Origin: Streptomyces misionensis
Lineage (GTDB): Bacteria > Actinomycetota > Actinomycetes > Streptomycetales > Streptomycetaceae
DNA: 56,731 nt
NCBI RefSeq assembly: GCF_007896895.1
Contig: NZ_VOGW01000105.1
Location: forward strand, 1-56,731
Reading direction: 5' to 3'
Part shown: one piece after another, positions 24,695 through 33,068 of the stretch
How the letters are laid out: each line of letters opens with the position of its first letter
Numbering within the stretch: position 1 is the stretch's first letter
Position numbers and translations under genes: made by a program
The notes under the pieces: generated by a model
Told to the model about the DNA's origin: nothing
The model's database searches: none
What the model saw: the letters and a program-made list of their open reading frames with translations, nothing else

Positions 24695-25078
24695 GTGACC
24701 AGAACCGTCATCACCACCGAGCACGCCCCCTCTCTCCCGGCCCCGCTGTCCCAGGGCATCCGCAAGGGACCCGTCCTGCAGGTATCCGGACAGCTCCCGT
24801 TCGACCCGACCACCGGCGAGGTCGTCGGCACGACGGTCGCCGAGCAGACCGCACAGGTCCTGCGCAACGTCACCGCCGTCCTCAAGGCGGCCGGCGCGGG
24901 GCTGGAAGACGTCGTGATGCTCCGCGTCTACCTCACCGACCCCACCCACCTGCCCGAGCTGAACGAGGCGTACGCCGCAGCCGTCGGCGAGCCCTTCCCC
25001 GCCCGCACCACCGTCTACATGCAGCTCCCGCCGGGACTCCTCGTGGAGATCGACGCCCTGGCCGTGCTGGACGACTGA
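24695..25078 (+). CDS. RidA/YjgF-family enamine/imine deaminase
   Basis: 127 residues from GTG 24695 (AAGGAA upstream). It has the Rid family core: LSQGIRKGPVLQVSGQLPFD, EQTAQVLRNVTAVLKAAGAG, VYLTDPTHLPELNEAYAAAV, and the ending PPGLLVEIDALAV. The active-site Arg of RidA (usually in the 'R(T/S)T' strand) is present in PARTTVYMQLP. These proteins hydrolyse reactive enamines or imines or act on pathway intermediates. It is the last gene of the operon and is followed by a strong terminator. Confidence 0.93.
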   Translation: MTRTVITTEHAPSLPAPLSQGIRKGPVLQVSGQLPFDPTTGEVVGTTVAEQTAQVLRNVTAVLKAAGAGLEDVVMLRVYLTDPTHLPELNEAYAAAVGEPFPARTTVYMQLPPGLLVEIDALAVLDD

Positions 25079-25094
25079 CACAGCCACAGGACAA

Positions 25095-25138
25095 GGCCGG
25101 TCCGGCGCGGTTCAAAGGGGGACCGCGCCGGACCGGCC
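25095..25138 (+). terminator. Perfect 16-bp hairpin ending the MBL-esterase-RidA operon
   Basis: GGCCGGTCCGGCGCGG (25095-25110), a 12-nt loop, then its exact complement (25123-25138), 17 bp after the RidA stop. GC-rich stems without T runs are common as Streptomyces terminators. Confidence 0.8.
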
Positions 25139-25172
25139 AGCCATTCCAGACAGCGGAAAGGGGGAGGACAGG

Positions 25173-26012
25173 GTGGATGGCCGTCTGCCGAAGGCGTGCA
25201 TCAACCTGAGAGTTGTTCCCGCGGACCTGCTGGACGCCCTGTGCTCCCTGTCCGGGCGCCCTTCACCGCCTTCAGGGCCTCATCCGGTACGCCGGGTCCA
25301 TGGTCAGGTGCTCCACGCAGCGGCTTCGCTGCCGCCGGGCGCGGTGCAACCGGGCGACGTGAGCGCGGCCACCGAGGTACGCGCCGGCCTCCTGAACGCC
25401 GACGTACCGCCCGCGTCGGACGCCGCCGCCCGCTGCATCCAGCACACGGTCGACGACCTGGGCCCCGCCGACCTCTGGACGCTGGCCCGCGACACCGCCA
25501 TGACCCGCGACGACCTCGCATGGGGCGCCGGCGCGGCCCTGGCGCGGGAACGCCTCGCACAACCCGACCCCCTCGACGAACTCGCCGCGCAGGCCATCGT
25601 GGACGAACTCGCCGAACGGACCCCCTGTCGGTGGGGCCGTCATCACACCGACGCCGTTCGTGCCGCGCTGTACCGGACTCTGGCCGACCTCGCCGACGTC
25701 CTCCTCGAAGTGTCGGAGTCCACCCCGACGCCCCTGGACTGGACCGCCGACGACGACGGATGGCGGGCCTCGGCCGTGATCGGCGGAGTGGTCCACGACG
25801 GGGTGGTCCAGAAGGCGGAGCACGCGCCCTCACAGCCCGTCTGGCACCACCCGTCACCCCCAGCCGCACGTACCGCTTGGCAGTGGCGGATCACGAACGG
25901 ACCGACCGGGCGCGCCTCCCACGGCTGCGGGCCGGTCCCCTCCGCGCTCGCGGCACGGCACGCCGCCGAGTGCGCGATCACGGCACTCGCCGCCGGAAGA
26001 TGCAGTCTGTGA
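25173..26012 (+). CDS. Hypothetical protein
   Basis: 279 residues from GTG 25173, directly behind GGGGGAGGA. The middle region is helical (ATEVRAGLLNADVPPASDAA, DLAWGAGAALARERL, DELAAQAIVDELAERT). The C-terminal part, WQWRITNGPTGRASHGCGP followed by SALAARHAAECAI, resembles small Streptomyces proteins that carry a similar 'W.W.V......G.A.s...A...A' motif. No catalytic motif is recognised. Codon use is normal for the host. The 274 bp after it (26013-26286) show no gene; the next gene is convergent. Confidence 0.6.
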   Translation: MDGRLPKACINLRVVPADLLDALCSLSGRPSPPSGPHPVRRVHGQVLHAAASLPPGAVQPGDVSAATEVRAGLLNADVPPASDAAARCIQHTVDDLGPADLWTLARDTAMTRDDLAWGAGAALARERLAQPDPLDELAAQAIVDELAERTPCRWGRHHTDAVRAALYRTLADLADVLLEVSESTPTPLDWTADDDGWRASAVIGGVVHDGVVQKAEHAPSQPVWHHPSPPAARTAWQWRITNGPTGRASHGCGPVPSALAARHAAECAITALAAGRCSL

Positions 26013-26286
26013 AGGGCGCGACGATTCGTTCCGTTCTCGAAGTACGACGTCGACCGCGCCCTGAGCAGATGCCGGGACGGCCAGGGCAGCGGGAAACGAT
26101 CTACGCGAGCGCGGGAAACGACCTCTGCCCGCCCTCGAGAGTTGGCGTGGCTTTCTCCCCTCTTGCGGCCACGTCCTTCAAATAGCGCGGCATTACAGGG
26201 CGAACGTTGCTTGATGCGGCACTGGCCGCCGTCACACCACCACACTCTGCCACCGCCGTATGGGCACTCAGGTCCCTCCGGCGTGG

Positions 26287-27429
26287 TCAGCCGGCGAACG
26301 GCACGCGGGCTGCGTCGGTGAGCGGCGTGCCGGGCGGGGGCGTCCACAGGCCCGCCGCTGCCAGCCGGGGCAGGACGCCCTCGCCGAACCAGTACGCCTC
26401 CTCCAGGTGCGGATAGCCGGAGAGCACGAACTCCTCGATGCCCAGAGCGGCGTACTCCTTGATCCGCTCGGTGACCTCCTCGTGGCTGCCTACCAGGGAG
26501 GTGCCCGCTCCGCCCCGCACCAGGCCGATGCCGGCCCACAGGTTGGGGTGGATCTCCAGCCGGTCGGTGCTGCCCCCGTGCAGGGCCAGCATGCGCCTCT
26601 GGCCCTCGGACTCGCTGCGGGCCAGTCCCTCCTGCACCGACCGTACGGTGGCCTCGTCGAACCCGGCCAGCAGGCGGCGGGCCTCGGCCCACGCGGCTTC
26701 GGAGGTGTCCCGGGTGATGACGTGCAGCCGGACACCGAAACGCACGGTGCGGCCCTGGGCCGCCGCGAGCCCGCGTATCCAGGCGATCTTCTCGGCGACC
26801 TGGGCAGGTGGCTCGCCCCAGGTGAGGTACACGTCGCTGTGCCGGGCCGCGATGTCGCCCGCGATCGGCGAGGAACCGCCGAAGTACACCTCGGGCACCG
26901 GGTCGGGCAGCCTGTCCAGCTTCGCCCCCTGGACCCGCAGGTGCTCGCCGTGCGCGTCGACGGTCTTGCCCTCCCACAGCGCCCGGACGATCTCCAGGAA
27001 CTCCCCGGTACGGCGGTAGCGGTCGTCCTTGTCGAGGAAGTCGCCGTAGGCGCGCTGTTCGTGGCTCTCGCCGCCGGTGACGACGTTGAGCAGGAGCCGC
27101 CCGCCCGTCTGCTGCTGGAAGGTGGCGGCCATCTGCGCGGCGAGCGTGGGGGAAGTGAGGCCGGGGCGGAAGGCGACCAGGAACTTCAGCCGCTCGCTGT
27201 GCTGGGCGACCATCGCGGTGGTCAGCCAGGCGTCCTCGCACCAGGCGCCGGTCGGCGTGAGCGCGGCCTCGAAGCCCAGGTTCTCCGCGGCGCGGGCGAT
27301 CTGGCTCAGATAGGCGACCGTCGGCGGCCGGCTCCGGCCCAGGGATCGGGCCGGTGTGCCGTGACCGCCGCCGACGACATCGCGGCTGTCGCCGTTGGTG
27401 GGCAGGAACCAGTGAAAGGTGAGGGACAC
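26287..27429 (-). CDS. ssuD: FMNH2-dependent alkanesulfonate monooxygenase (SsuD-type)
   Basis: 380 residues from GTG 27429 (GGAGACTC upstream). A luciferase-like monooxygenase: the N-terminus SLTFHWFLPTNGDSR, then FLVAFRPGLTSPTLAAQMAA, TGGRLLLNVVTGG, DRYRRTGEFLEIVRALWEG and PEVYFGGSSPIAGDIAARHSD are SsuD hallmarks. The enzyme cleaves the C-S bond of alkanesulfonates to give an aldehyde and sulfite, using FMNH2 from SsuE. It is the last gene of the sulfur operon, 61 bp after sfnB. SfnG/SsuD-like relatives overlap in substrates, so the exact sulfonate is open. Confidence 0.9.
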   Translation of the reverse strand: MSLTFHWFLPTNGDSRDVVGGGHGTPARSLGRSRPPTVAYLSQIARAAENLGFEAALTPTGAWCEDAWLTTAMVAQHSERLKFLVAFRPGLTSPTLAAQMAATFQQQTGGRLLLNVVTGGESHEQRAYGDFLDKDDRYRRTGEFLEIVRALWEGKTVDAHGEHLRVQGAKLDRLPDPVPEVYFGGSSPIAGDIAARHSDVYLTWGEPPAQVAEKIAWIRGLAAAQGRTVRFGVRLHVITRDTSEAAWAEARRLLAGFDEATVRSVQEGLARSESEGQRRMLALHGGSTDRLEIHPNLWAGIGLVRGGAGTSLVGSHEEVTERIKEYAALGIEEFVLSGYPHLEEAYWFGEGVLPRLAAAGLWTPPPGTPLTDAARVPFAG

Positions 27430-27490
27430 GTGAGTCTCCGTGTGAGGAAGCAGCGGGGCGCGCCGTCCGGACGCGCGTCGGGGGAGGAGG

Positions 27491-28675
27491 TCACAGCAGG
27501 CCGTGGCGGGGCGGTCTGGTGCCGGTGAGGGCGTGGCGTCCGATGTGCTGGATCTTCCAGCGCACGGGGTCGTGCAGGGTGTGGGTGCGGGCGTCGCGCC
27601 AGTGGCGGTGCAGGTTGAGGGAGGCGAGCGCCGACCGGGTGCCGGAGACCTCGAAGAGAGCGTTCGCGACCTCCACCGCGCTCTGCGCGGCCTGGACCTT
27701 GGCGGCGGCTACGGCGATCGACGCGGCCGCCGCCGTGTCGTCGGTCAGGTCGGCACGGGCGATGTCCACGGTGCGCGCGGCCTCCCGCAGCAGCGCCTCC
27801 GCCGCCCGTACCTGGATGGCGAGTTCGCCGAAGCGCTGGATCAGCAGGGGATCCTCGGCGGCCGTCTCCAGACCGCTCTCGAACCAGGGGCGGCTCTTCG
27901 TGCGGACGAAGGCGGCCGCCTCGGCGAGTGCTCCCCGGGCGATGCCGGCGTCGATCGCGGCGTGCAGCAACTGGGCGGTGGAGCCGTGCAGTTGCGGTCC
28001 CTCGAAGGTGAGGTGGTGGGGCAGGACCCGGTCGGCGGGAACGACCACGTCCGCCAGCCGCACGGTGCCGCTGGCTGTCGTGCGCTGGCCGAGGCCGTCC
28101 CAGTCGTCCACGACCGTGACGCCCGGCGCGTCGCTCGGCACGTAGGCCACGTGCAGCCGGTCGTCCTCGGCGAGGGCCAGGACGGGGATCCAGTGGGCGA
28201 ACAGGGCGCCGGTGCAGTAGTTCTTGACGCCGGTCAGCAGGAAGGAGCCGTCGGGCCGGGGCGTCAGGCGGGTACGGAAGTCCTGGACGTGTCGGGTGCC
28301 CGCCTCGGACTGGGCGTTGCCGAGCCGCCGCCCGGCGAGCAGTTCGGCGGAGAAGAACGCCTGCTGCTCGGCCGTGCCCTGACGGCGGATGACGTTGACG
28401 TAGGCGAAGTGGCTCTGCGGAATCTGCGCGATGCTGGCGTCGGCGGTGGCCAGCAGCCGGAAGATCTCGGCGAGGGTGGCGGCCGAGACATCGGCGCCGC
28501 CGTGCTCCGCGGGGACGGTGACGGCGAGCAGACCCGACCGGGAGAGCCGGTCGAGTTCGGCGTGCGGCAGCCGCCGCTCGGCGTCGCGCTCGGCGGCACC
28601 CGCCCGGAACTCCTCGGCCAGCTCGGCGGCGACCCCGAGGGCCTCGACGTCGTCGGCGATGACGTGTGCGGTCAT
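27491..28675 (-). CDS. sfnB: SfnB-family sulfur-acquisition flavin oxidoreductase
   Basis: 394 residues from ATG 28675, 3 bp after the ssuE stop. It has an acyl-CoA-dehydrogenase fold: the N-terminal helical domain (LLAVTVPAEHGGADVSAATL), the middle FAD motif NAQSEAGTRHVQDFRT with SFLLTGVKNYCTGALFAHWI, and the C-terminal LFEVSGTRSALASLNLHRHW plus RTHTLHDPVRWK. The last two are typical of the SfnB/DszC group that transfers oxygen using reduced flavin instead of oxidising acyl-CoA. A role in dimethyl sulfone or related organosulfur use is inferred from family and operon. Confidence 0.85.
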   Translation of the reverse strand: MTAHVIADDVEALGVAAELAEEFRAGAAERDAERRLPHAELDRLSRSGLLAVTVPAEHGGADVSAATLAEIFRLLATADASIAQIPQSHFAYVNVIRRQGTAEQQAFFSAELLAGRRLGNAQSEAGTRHVQDFRTRLTPRPDGSFLLTGVKNYCTGALFAHWIPVLALAEDDRLHVAYVPSDAPGVTVVDDWDGLGQRTTASGTVRLADVVVPADRVLPHHLTFEGPQLHGSTAQLLHAAIDAGIARGALAEAAAFVRTKSRPWFESGLETAAEDPLLIQRFGELAIQVRAAEALLREAARTVDIARADLTDDTAAAASIAVAAAKVQAAQSAVEVANALFEVSGTRSALASLNLHRHWRDARTHTLHDPVRWKIQHIGRHALTGTRPPRHGLL

Positions 28676-28678
28676 GGC

Positions 28679-29233
28679 TCAGCCCGCCGAAGCCAGCAGG
28701 GGCGTACGGCGCAGGGCCGCGGAGAACTGGTCGACGACCCGGCCCAGTGCCGCCGCGCCGGCCGGAGCGACGGTGACGGAGCCGTTCTGGTCCACGGTGA
28801 TGTCCGTGTCGAGGGTGAACCACCCCTGCACGATGTGCGCGGCGCCCATCGAGCTGAGCACCGGCCGCAGCGCGTAGTCGACGGCGAGGACGTGTGCGGT
28901 GGACCCGCCGGTGGCCAGCGGCAGCACGGTCTTGTCGGCCAGCGCGTACTGCGGGAGCAGGTCCAGGAGCGCCTTGAGCACCCCGGAGTAGGCGGCTTTG
29001 TAGACGGGGGTGGCGATCACGACCCCGTCCGCTGCCGCGAACAACTCGGTGGTCTCGACGATCGCGGGATGCCGGAAGTCCGCGCCGAGCAGGGCCTCGC
29101 CGGGGATCGTACGGACGTCGAGCGGGATCACCTCGTGGCCCTGGGCGGTCAGCCGCCGATCGAGGTGGCGCAGCAGGCGGTCGGTACGGGAGGTCTTGGA
29201 GGGGCTGCCGGAGACGGACAGGACGGTGGCCAT
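28679..29233 (-). CDS. ssuE: NAD(P)H-dependent FMN reductase (SsuE-type)
   Basis: 184 residues from ATG 29233. A flavodoxin-like fold: TVLSVSGSPSKTSRTDRLLR at the N-terminus (FMN phosphate loop), ADGVVIATPVYKAAYSGVLK (SsuE signature) and LATGGSTAHVLAVDYALRPV. It supplies FMNH2 to the two-component monooxygenases encoded on both sides (SfnG, the DszC-like enzyme, SfnB, SsuD). A 32-bp palindrome lies between it and the upstream gene. Confidence 0.92.
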   Translation of the reverse strand: MATVLSVSGSPSKTSRTDRLLRHLDRRLTAQGHEVIPLDVRTIPGEALLGADFRHPAIVETTELFAAADGVVIATPVYKAAYSGVLKALLDLLPQYALADKTVLPLATGGSTAHVLAVDYALRPVLSSMGAAHIVQGWFTLDTDITVDQNGSVTVAPAGAAALGRVVDQFSAALRRTPLLASAG

Positions 29234-29253
29234 GGGGTTCTCGATTCGGGAAG

Positions 29254-29285
29254 GCGGGGCGCCGCACCCGGGTGCGGCGCCCCGC
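29254..29285. repeat. 32-bp perfect palindrome inside the sulfur operon
   Basis: GCGGGGCGCCGCACCC followed by its exact reverse complement, located between the DszC-like gene stop (29291) and the ssuE start (29233). In RNA it would form a very stable hairpin, probably stabilising the upstream message or partly terminating transcription. Confidence 0.85.
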
Positions 29286-29290
29286 AGCGG

Positions 29291-30508
29291 TCAGGAGTAC
29301 CAGGTGGGTTCGGGCAGCGTGCCTTCGAGGACCCAGCGGCCGACCTCGCGCCGCTTGTAGGCGACGGGGTCGTGCAGGGTGTGGGTGCGGACGTTGCGCC
29401 AGAAGCGGTCGAGACCCTCGGCGGTGGCCGTGGCGCGGGCACCGGTGACCTCGAAGATCCGGCTGGAGATCTCCAGGGCGACATCGGTGGCGCGGGCCTT
29501 GGCCGCGGCCACCCGGACCTCGAACTCGCCGCGCGCCTGCTCGGTGACCGCGTCGGGGTCGTCGTGCAACCGCTGGCCCTCGGCGGCGACGGCGTCGGCG
29601 AGGGCTTCCACCGCCCACAGCTTCGAGGTGAGGTCGCCGTAGGTGTCGATGACGTACGGCTCATCGACGGCGCGGTCGTAGCCGCCGTGCAGCCAGGACC
29701 GGGACTTCTCCCGGGTGTAGGTGGCCGCGGTCTGCAGGGCACCGCCCGCGATGCCGAGGTAGAGGCTGACGAAGACCAGCTGGATGGTGGGGACGTTGAG
29801 GGTGTTGTAGACGCGAGGTGTGAACTCGCCGTCGACGTAGCCGGCCGCCGACGACCAGGGAGTACGGACCCCGTCGAGGGTGACCCCGCCGCTCTCGGTG
29901 AGCCGCTGGCCGATGTTGTCCCAGTCGTCGTGGAAGGTCAGGCCCGGGCTGTCGGAGGACACGATCGCGAAGACATGCCGGTCGGTGCCTTCGAAGACGC
30001 CTTCCAGGACGGTGACGTCGGAGACCTTGCTGCCGGTGGAGAACGTCTTGCGGCCGGTGAACACCAGCTCGTCGCCGTCCTCGGTCACCACGACGTCCGC
30101 GTCCCGAGGATTTACGGCCCCGCCGAAGAACCAGCGGTTGCGGGCGGCCTCGGCCTCGACGTGCTCCCACTGCTCACGCGTGCCGACGAGCCGGGCTGCC
30201 CAGTTCCACAGGTAGTGATAGCCCAGGAGCTGGCCGATGGAGCCGTCGGCCTTGGAGACCTCGCGGACCACCCGGTAGGCGGTGACCCAGTTCTCACCCG
30301 CGCCTCCGTGCTCGACCGGGCCCAGCAGCGTCACCAGGCCGGAGTCCTTCAGCAACTCGACCTCGGCGTACGGGGTGGCACCGGCCTGGTCGCGTGCGGC
30401 GGCGTCGGTGGCGAGGACCGAGGCGACCTCGGCGGCGCGGGCGATCCACTCCTCGGCGGTCCGCGGGACCGGACGGGTCTGCCAGTCGGGCAGGGCGGAG
30501 GTGCTCAT
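29291..30508 (-). CDS. DszC/SfnB-like flavin-dependent monooxygenase (acyl-CoA dehydrogenase fold)
   Basis: 405 residues from ATG 30508 with AGAGGT 7 nt upstream. Domains follow the acyl-CoA dehydrogenase fold: helical N-domain (AEVELLKDSGLVTLLGPVEH), middle beta-domain (FFGGAVNPRD, LVFTGRKTFSTGSKVSDVTV), C-terminal helices with FEVTGARATATAEGLDRFWR and VRTHTLHDPVAYK. The GRKTFSTGS motif and absence of an acyl-CoA catalytic Glu pattern point to the dibenzothiophene monooxygenase/SfnB branch, which oxygenates sulfur compounds with FMNH2. It is paralogous to the sfnB product in the same operon; the two probably act on different organosulfur substrates. Confidence 0.85.
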   Translation of the reverse strand: MSTSALPDWQTRPVPRTAEEWIARAAEVASVLATDAAARDQAGATPYAEVELLKDSGLVTLLGPVEHGGAGENWVTAYRVVREVSKADGSIGQLLGYHYLWNWAARLVGTREQWEHVEAEAARNRWFFGGAVNPRDADVVVTEDGDELVFTGRKTFSTGSKVSDVTVLEGVFEGTDRHVFAIVSSDSPGLTFHDDWDNIGQRLTESGGVTLDGVRTPWSSAAGYVDGEFTPRVYNTLNVPTIQLVFVSLYLGIAGGALQTAATYTREKSRSWLHGGYDRAVDEPYVIDTYGDLTSKLWAVEALADAVAAEGQRLHDDPDAVTEQARGEFEVRVAAAKARATDVALEISSRIFEVTGARATATAEGLDRFWRNVRTHTLHDPVAYKRREVGRWVLEGTLPEPTWYS

Positions 30509-30618
30509 GCGGGTGACCTCTTTCGTGATGTGCGTGCTGCGGTGGGTGGATCTGGTGCTGTGGCCGGCGGAAGTACGCGGCGCAGGTGGCTGGGCGGGGT
30601 TGCTCGGGCGCGGTCGGC

Positions 30619-31737
30619 TCAGGCGGGCCGGGCCGCGGGCTCCGGCTCGTTGTCGCCGAGCCGCGCCTCGAGCTCGCGCACCAGCGGCAGCACCCGCTTG
30701 CCGAAGTAGGCGACCTCCTCGTGGTAGTGGAGGAAGCCGAGCAGCAGCAGGTCCACGCCGAGCTTGCGGTAGGCGACGATCCGCTCGGCGACCTGCTCGG
30801 GGGTACCGATCAAACCGGTACGGAAACCGTCGTTGTACTGGACGAGGTCCTCGAAAGTGGAGTTCTCCCACATGCCCTTGCCGTCGGGGGTGGACCGCCC
30901 GGCCTGCTTGACCGCCGCACCGAAGCCGTCGACGGCCTCCCGGTCCGCCTTGGCGACGATCTCGCGCAGCGTGTCGCGGGCCTCGGCCTCGGTGTCCCGG
31001 GCGATGAGAAAGCCGTTGAGGCCGAACTTCGGTGCGGTGCGCCCGGCCTGGCGGGCGGCGGCGCGGACGTCGGTGAGCTGCTCGACGACACCGTCGAAGT
31101 CCCTGCCGTTGGAGAAGTACCAGTCGGAGACCCGTCCGGCCATGGCCCGGGCCGCGGTGGAGTTGCCGCCCTGGAAGATCTCGGGGTGGGGACGCTCGGG
31201 GGTGTTGAGCGGTTTGGGCTTGAGGGAGAAGTCGCGCAGCCGGTAGAAGTCGCCGGCCAGCTCGGTGTGGTCCTCGGTCCAGATCTGGCGCAGGGCCCGG
31301 ATGAACTCCTCGGCGCGCCGGTAGCGTTCGTCGTGCTCCAGCCATGGCTCACCGAGCGCGGTGAACTCATCCTTGAACCAGCCGCTGACGACGTTCACGG
31401 CGAAGCGGCCGTGGGAGAGGTGGTCGGCGGTGGCACCGAGCTTGGCGAGGACGCCGGGGTGCCACAGACCGGGGTGCACGGCGGCGATGACCTTCAGCCG
31501 CTCGGTGGCGAGCAGCAGGGCCAGGCTGAAGCTGGTCGACTCGTGCTGGTACTCGGCGCCGTAACTGGCCATGTACCGGACCTGACTGAGGGCGTACTCG
31601 AATCCGTTGTTCTCGGCGAGCACGGCGAGTTCGCGATTGTATTCGTATCCCCAGTCGGTGCGCTGTTCAATGGTGCTGGTGACCAGACCGCCGCTGACAT
31701 TGGGAACCCAGTAGGCGAATTTAATGGGCGCGGGCAT
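30619..31737 (-). CDS. sfnG: Dimethyl sulfone monooxygenase SfnG
   Basis: 372 residues from ATG 31737 with AGGAG 6 nt upstream. A luciferase-like monooxygenase with SfnG features: KFAYWVPNVSGGLVTSTIEQ at the N-terminus, HESTSFSLALLLATERLKVI, FAVNVVSGWFKDEFTALGEP, EIFQGGNSTAARAMAGRVSD and the DLLLLGFLHYHEEVAYFG end. SfnG converts dimethyl sulfone to methanesulfinate with FMNH2. It is the first enzyme gene of the operon and follows the Cys-containing leader peptide, implying induction on sulfur starvation. Confidence 0.92.
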   Translation of the reverse strand: MPAPIKFAYWVPNVSGGLVTSTIEQRTDWGYEYNRELAVLAENNGFEYALSQVRYMASYGAEYQHESTSFSLALLLATERLKVIAAVHPGLWHPGVLAKLGATADHLSHGRFAVNVVSGWFKDEFTALGEPWLEHDERYRRAEEFIRALRQIWTEDHTELAGDFYRLRDFSLKPKPLNTPERPHPEIFQGGNSTAARAMAGRVSDWYFSNGRDFDGVVEQLTDVRAAARQAGRTAPKFGLNGFLIARDTEAEARDTLREIVAKADREAVDGFGAAVKQAGRSTPDGKGMWENSTFEDLVQYNDGFRTGLIGTPEQVAERIVAYRKLGVDLLLLGFLHYHEEVAYFGKRVLPLVRELEARLGDNEPEPAARPA

Positions 31738-31935
31738 GCGGAACTCCTGTGGCGGAACATGAGAATGCACGGTGATATGCGTGGGCGCGAGGCAGGGCTG
31801 ATGGCGCGGATGGGCCGCAGGGGAGCCGGGCCGGCCTGTGACGGCACGCCGTACCGGGTCCAAGCCGGTCGCTCAGCGGGTGCGTGAGCCGGTCAGACGG
31901 TACGAACGTGGGGAAGAAAGGCGGCGGATCGCAGA

Positions 31936-32019
31936 TCAGGCCGCAGCACGACAGGAGGCGCTGGAAACGCGTGCGAGGTCGACATGGCGTCGCCGCGTGA
32001 GTTCCAGTCGCTTCTTCAT
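31936..32019 (-). CDS. Cysteine-containing leader peptide of the sulfur operon
   Basis: A 27-residue frame, MKKRLELTRRRHVDLARVSS then ASCRAAA, from ATG 32019. It matches the widespread actinobacterial leader-peptide pattern (Arg-rich, 'RRHVDLxRVxSxxC', Cys near the end) found ahead of sulfur-assimilation genes. About 200 bp separate it from sfnG (31737), with room for alternative RNA structures. Ribosome pausing at the Cys codon when Cys-tRNA is low is the expected control mechanism; no specific attenuator was resolved. It is divergent from the LysR gene at 32157. Confidence 0.8.
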   Translation of the reverse strand: MKKRLELTRRRHVDLARVSSASCRAAA

Positions 32020-32156
32020 GCCATTGATCCTGGCAGGACGCCGCGCGGGCCGTCAAGGGAAAACCAACTCATTCCAGGCCGTTGACCATGGGATTTCACG
32101 AACCTGTGACAGGGAAACCCTTGAACGGCCCGCCGATTCGGACACACGATGCCGGA

Positions 32157-33068
32157 ATGCGGACCGAACAGCTCGAATACATAGCCACGGTGACCCGGCT
32201 CGGCTCACTGCGCCGGGCGGCGGAGGAATTGCATATTTCACAGCCCGCGCTGAGCGAGACCGTCCGGAACCTGGAGCGGGAGCTGGGGGTCGACCTCCTG
32301 GACCGCAAGCGGTCCGGGGCGACGATGAGCGCGGAGGGCAGGGAGCTGCTGCCGCACATCGTGCGGGTGCTGGAGGCGGTGGACCGGCTGCGCGCCGCGG
32401 CCGGGGAGCAGCACCGGATCAGCCGCATGGTGCGGGTCGGCACGGTGAACGCGGCGACGGTGCCGCTGCTGGTGCCGGTGGTGCGGACGTTCCGGACGGC
32501 ACACCCGTTGACCCAGGTCGAGGTGGTGGGGGCGCAGCAGACGGAGATTCAGCGGGCCCTGGCCGAAGGCGCCTTCGACCTCGGACTCGTCAACCACCTC
32601 GAGGGTGACGACATACCGGCCGGCGTGGACTGCACTCGCCTGCTGCGGGGCCGGCCCGTGGTGTGCATGCGTCCCGACAGCCCGCTCGCCTCGCGTCGCG
32701 TCGTGACCCTCCCGGAACTGCTGACGCAGCCGCTGATCGCGATGCGCTCCGGATACGTCATGCACCGGCTGGTGCACCGGCTCCTGGGCGGCGCCGTCCC
32801 CGCCTTCTCGTACTCGACGGACGGCGCGGAGATGGGCAAGCTGATGGTGGCCGAAGGGCTCGGGGTGACCGTCCTGCCGGACTTCAGCGTGGTCGGCGAC
32901 CCCCTGCAGCGCATCGGCACGATCACCCATCGGCCGCTCGCCGGTGACGTCCCCCGTGTTCTGCTCACGCTCCAGCGCCGCAAGGCCGACTCCGTGCCAC
33001 AGGCCGCGCAGGACCTGCATGAGGTGTTCGTCCGCCGGGCCCGGGAACTGGACGGCGCCGCCTGCTGA
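32157..33068 (+). CDS. LysR-family regulator of the sulfur operon
   Basis: 303 residues from ATG 32157 (MRTEQLEYIATVTRLGSLRR); no strong Shine-Dalgarno, so the start rests on alignment with LysR N-termini. The winged HTH is in residues 1-60 (AAEELHISQPALSETVRNLE), followed by the effector-binding domain with RVGTVNAATVPLLVPVVRTF and GLGVTVLPDFSVVG. It is divergent from the leader peptide and sfnG, as expected for a CysB/Cbl-like activator sensing sulfur status. The ligand is unknown. Confidence 0.88.
   Translation: MRTEQLEYIATVTRLGSLRRAAEELHISQPALSETVRNLERELGVDLLDRKRSGATMSAEGRELLPHIVRVLEAVDRLRAAAGEQHRISRMVRVGTVNAATVPLLVPVVRTFRTAHPLTQVEVVGAQQTEIQRALAEGAFDLGLVNHLEGDDIPAGVDCTRLLRGRPVVCMRPDSPLASRRVVTLPELLTQPLIAMRSGYVMHRLVHRLLGGAVPAFSYSTDGAEMGKLMVAEGLGVTVLPDFSVVGDPLQRIGTITHRPLAGDVPRVLLTLQRRKADSVPQAAQDLHEVFVRRARELDGAAC

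Noticed and set aside
27503..30709. A 1068-codon open frame on the plus strand opposite the sulfur operon
   Set aside because: Its predicted protein is Gly/Arg/Asp-rich without any family pattern. The opposite strand encodes five well-recognised enzymes; high GC content keeps such antisense frames open.
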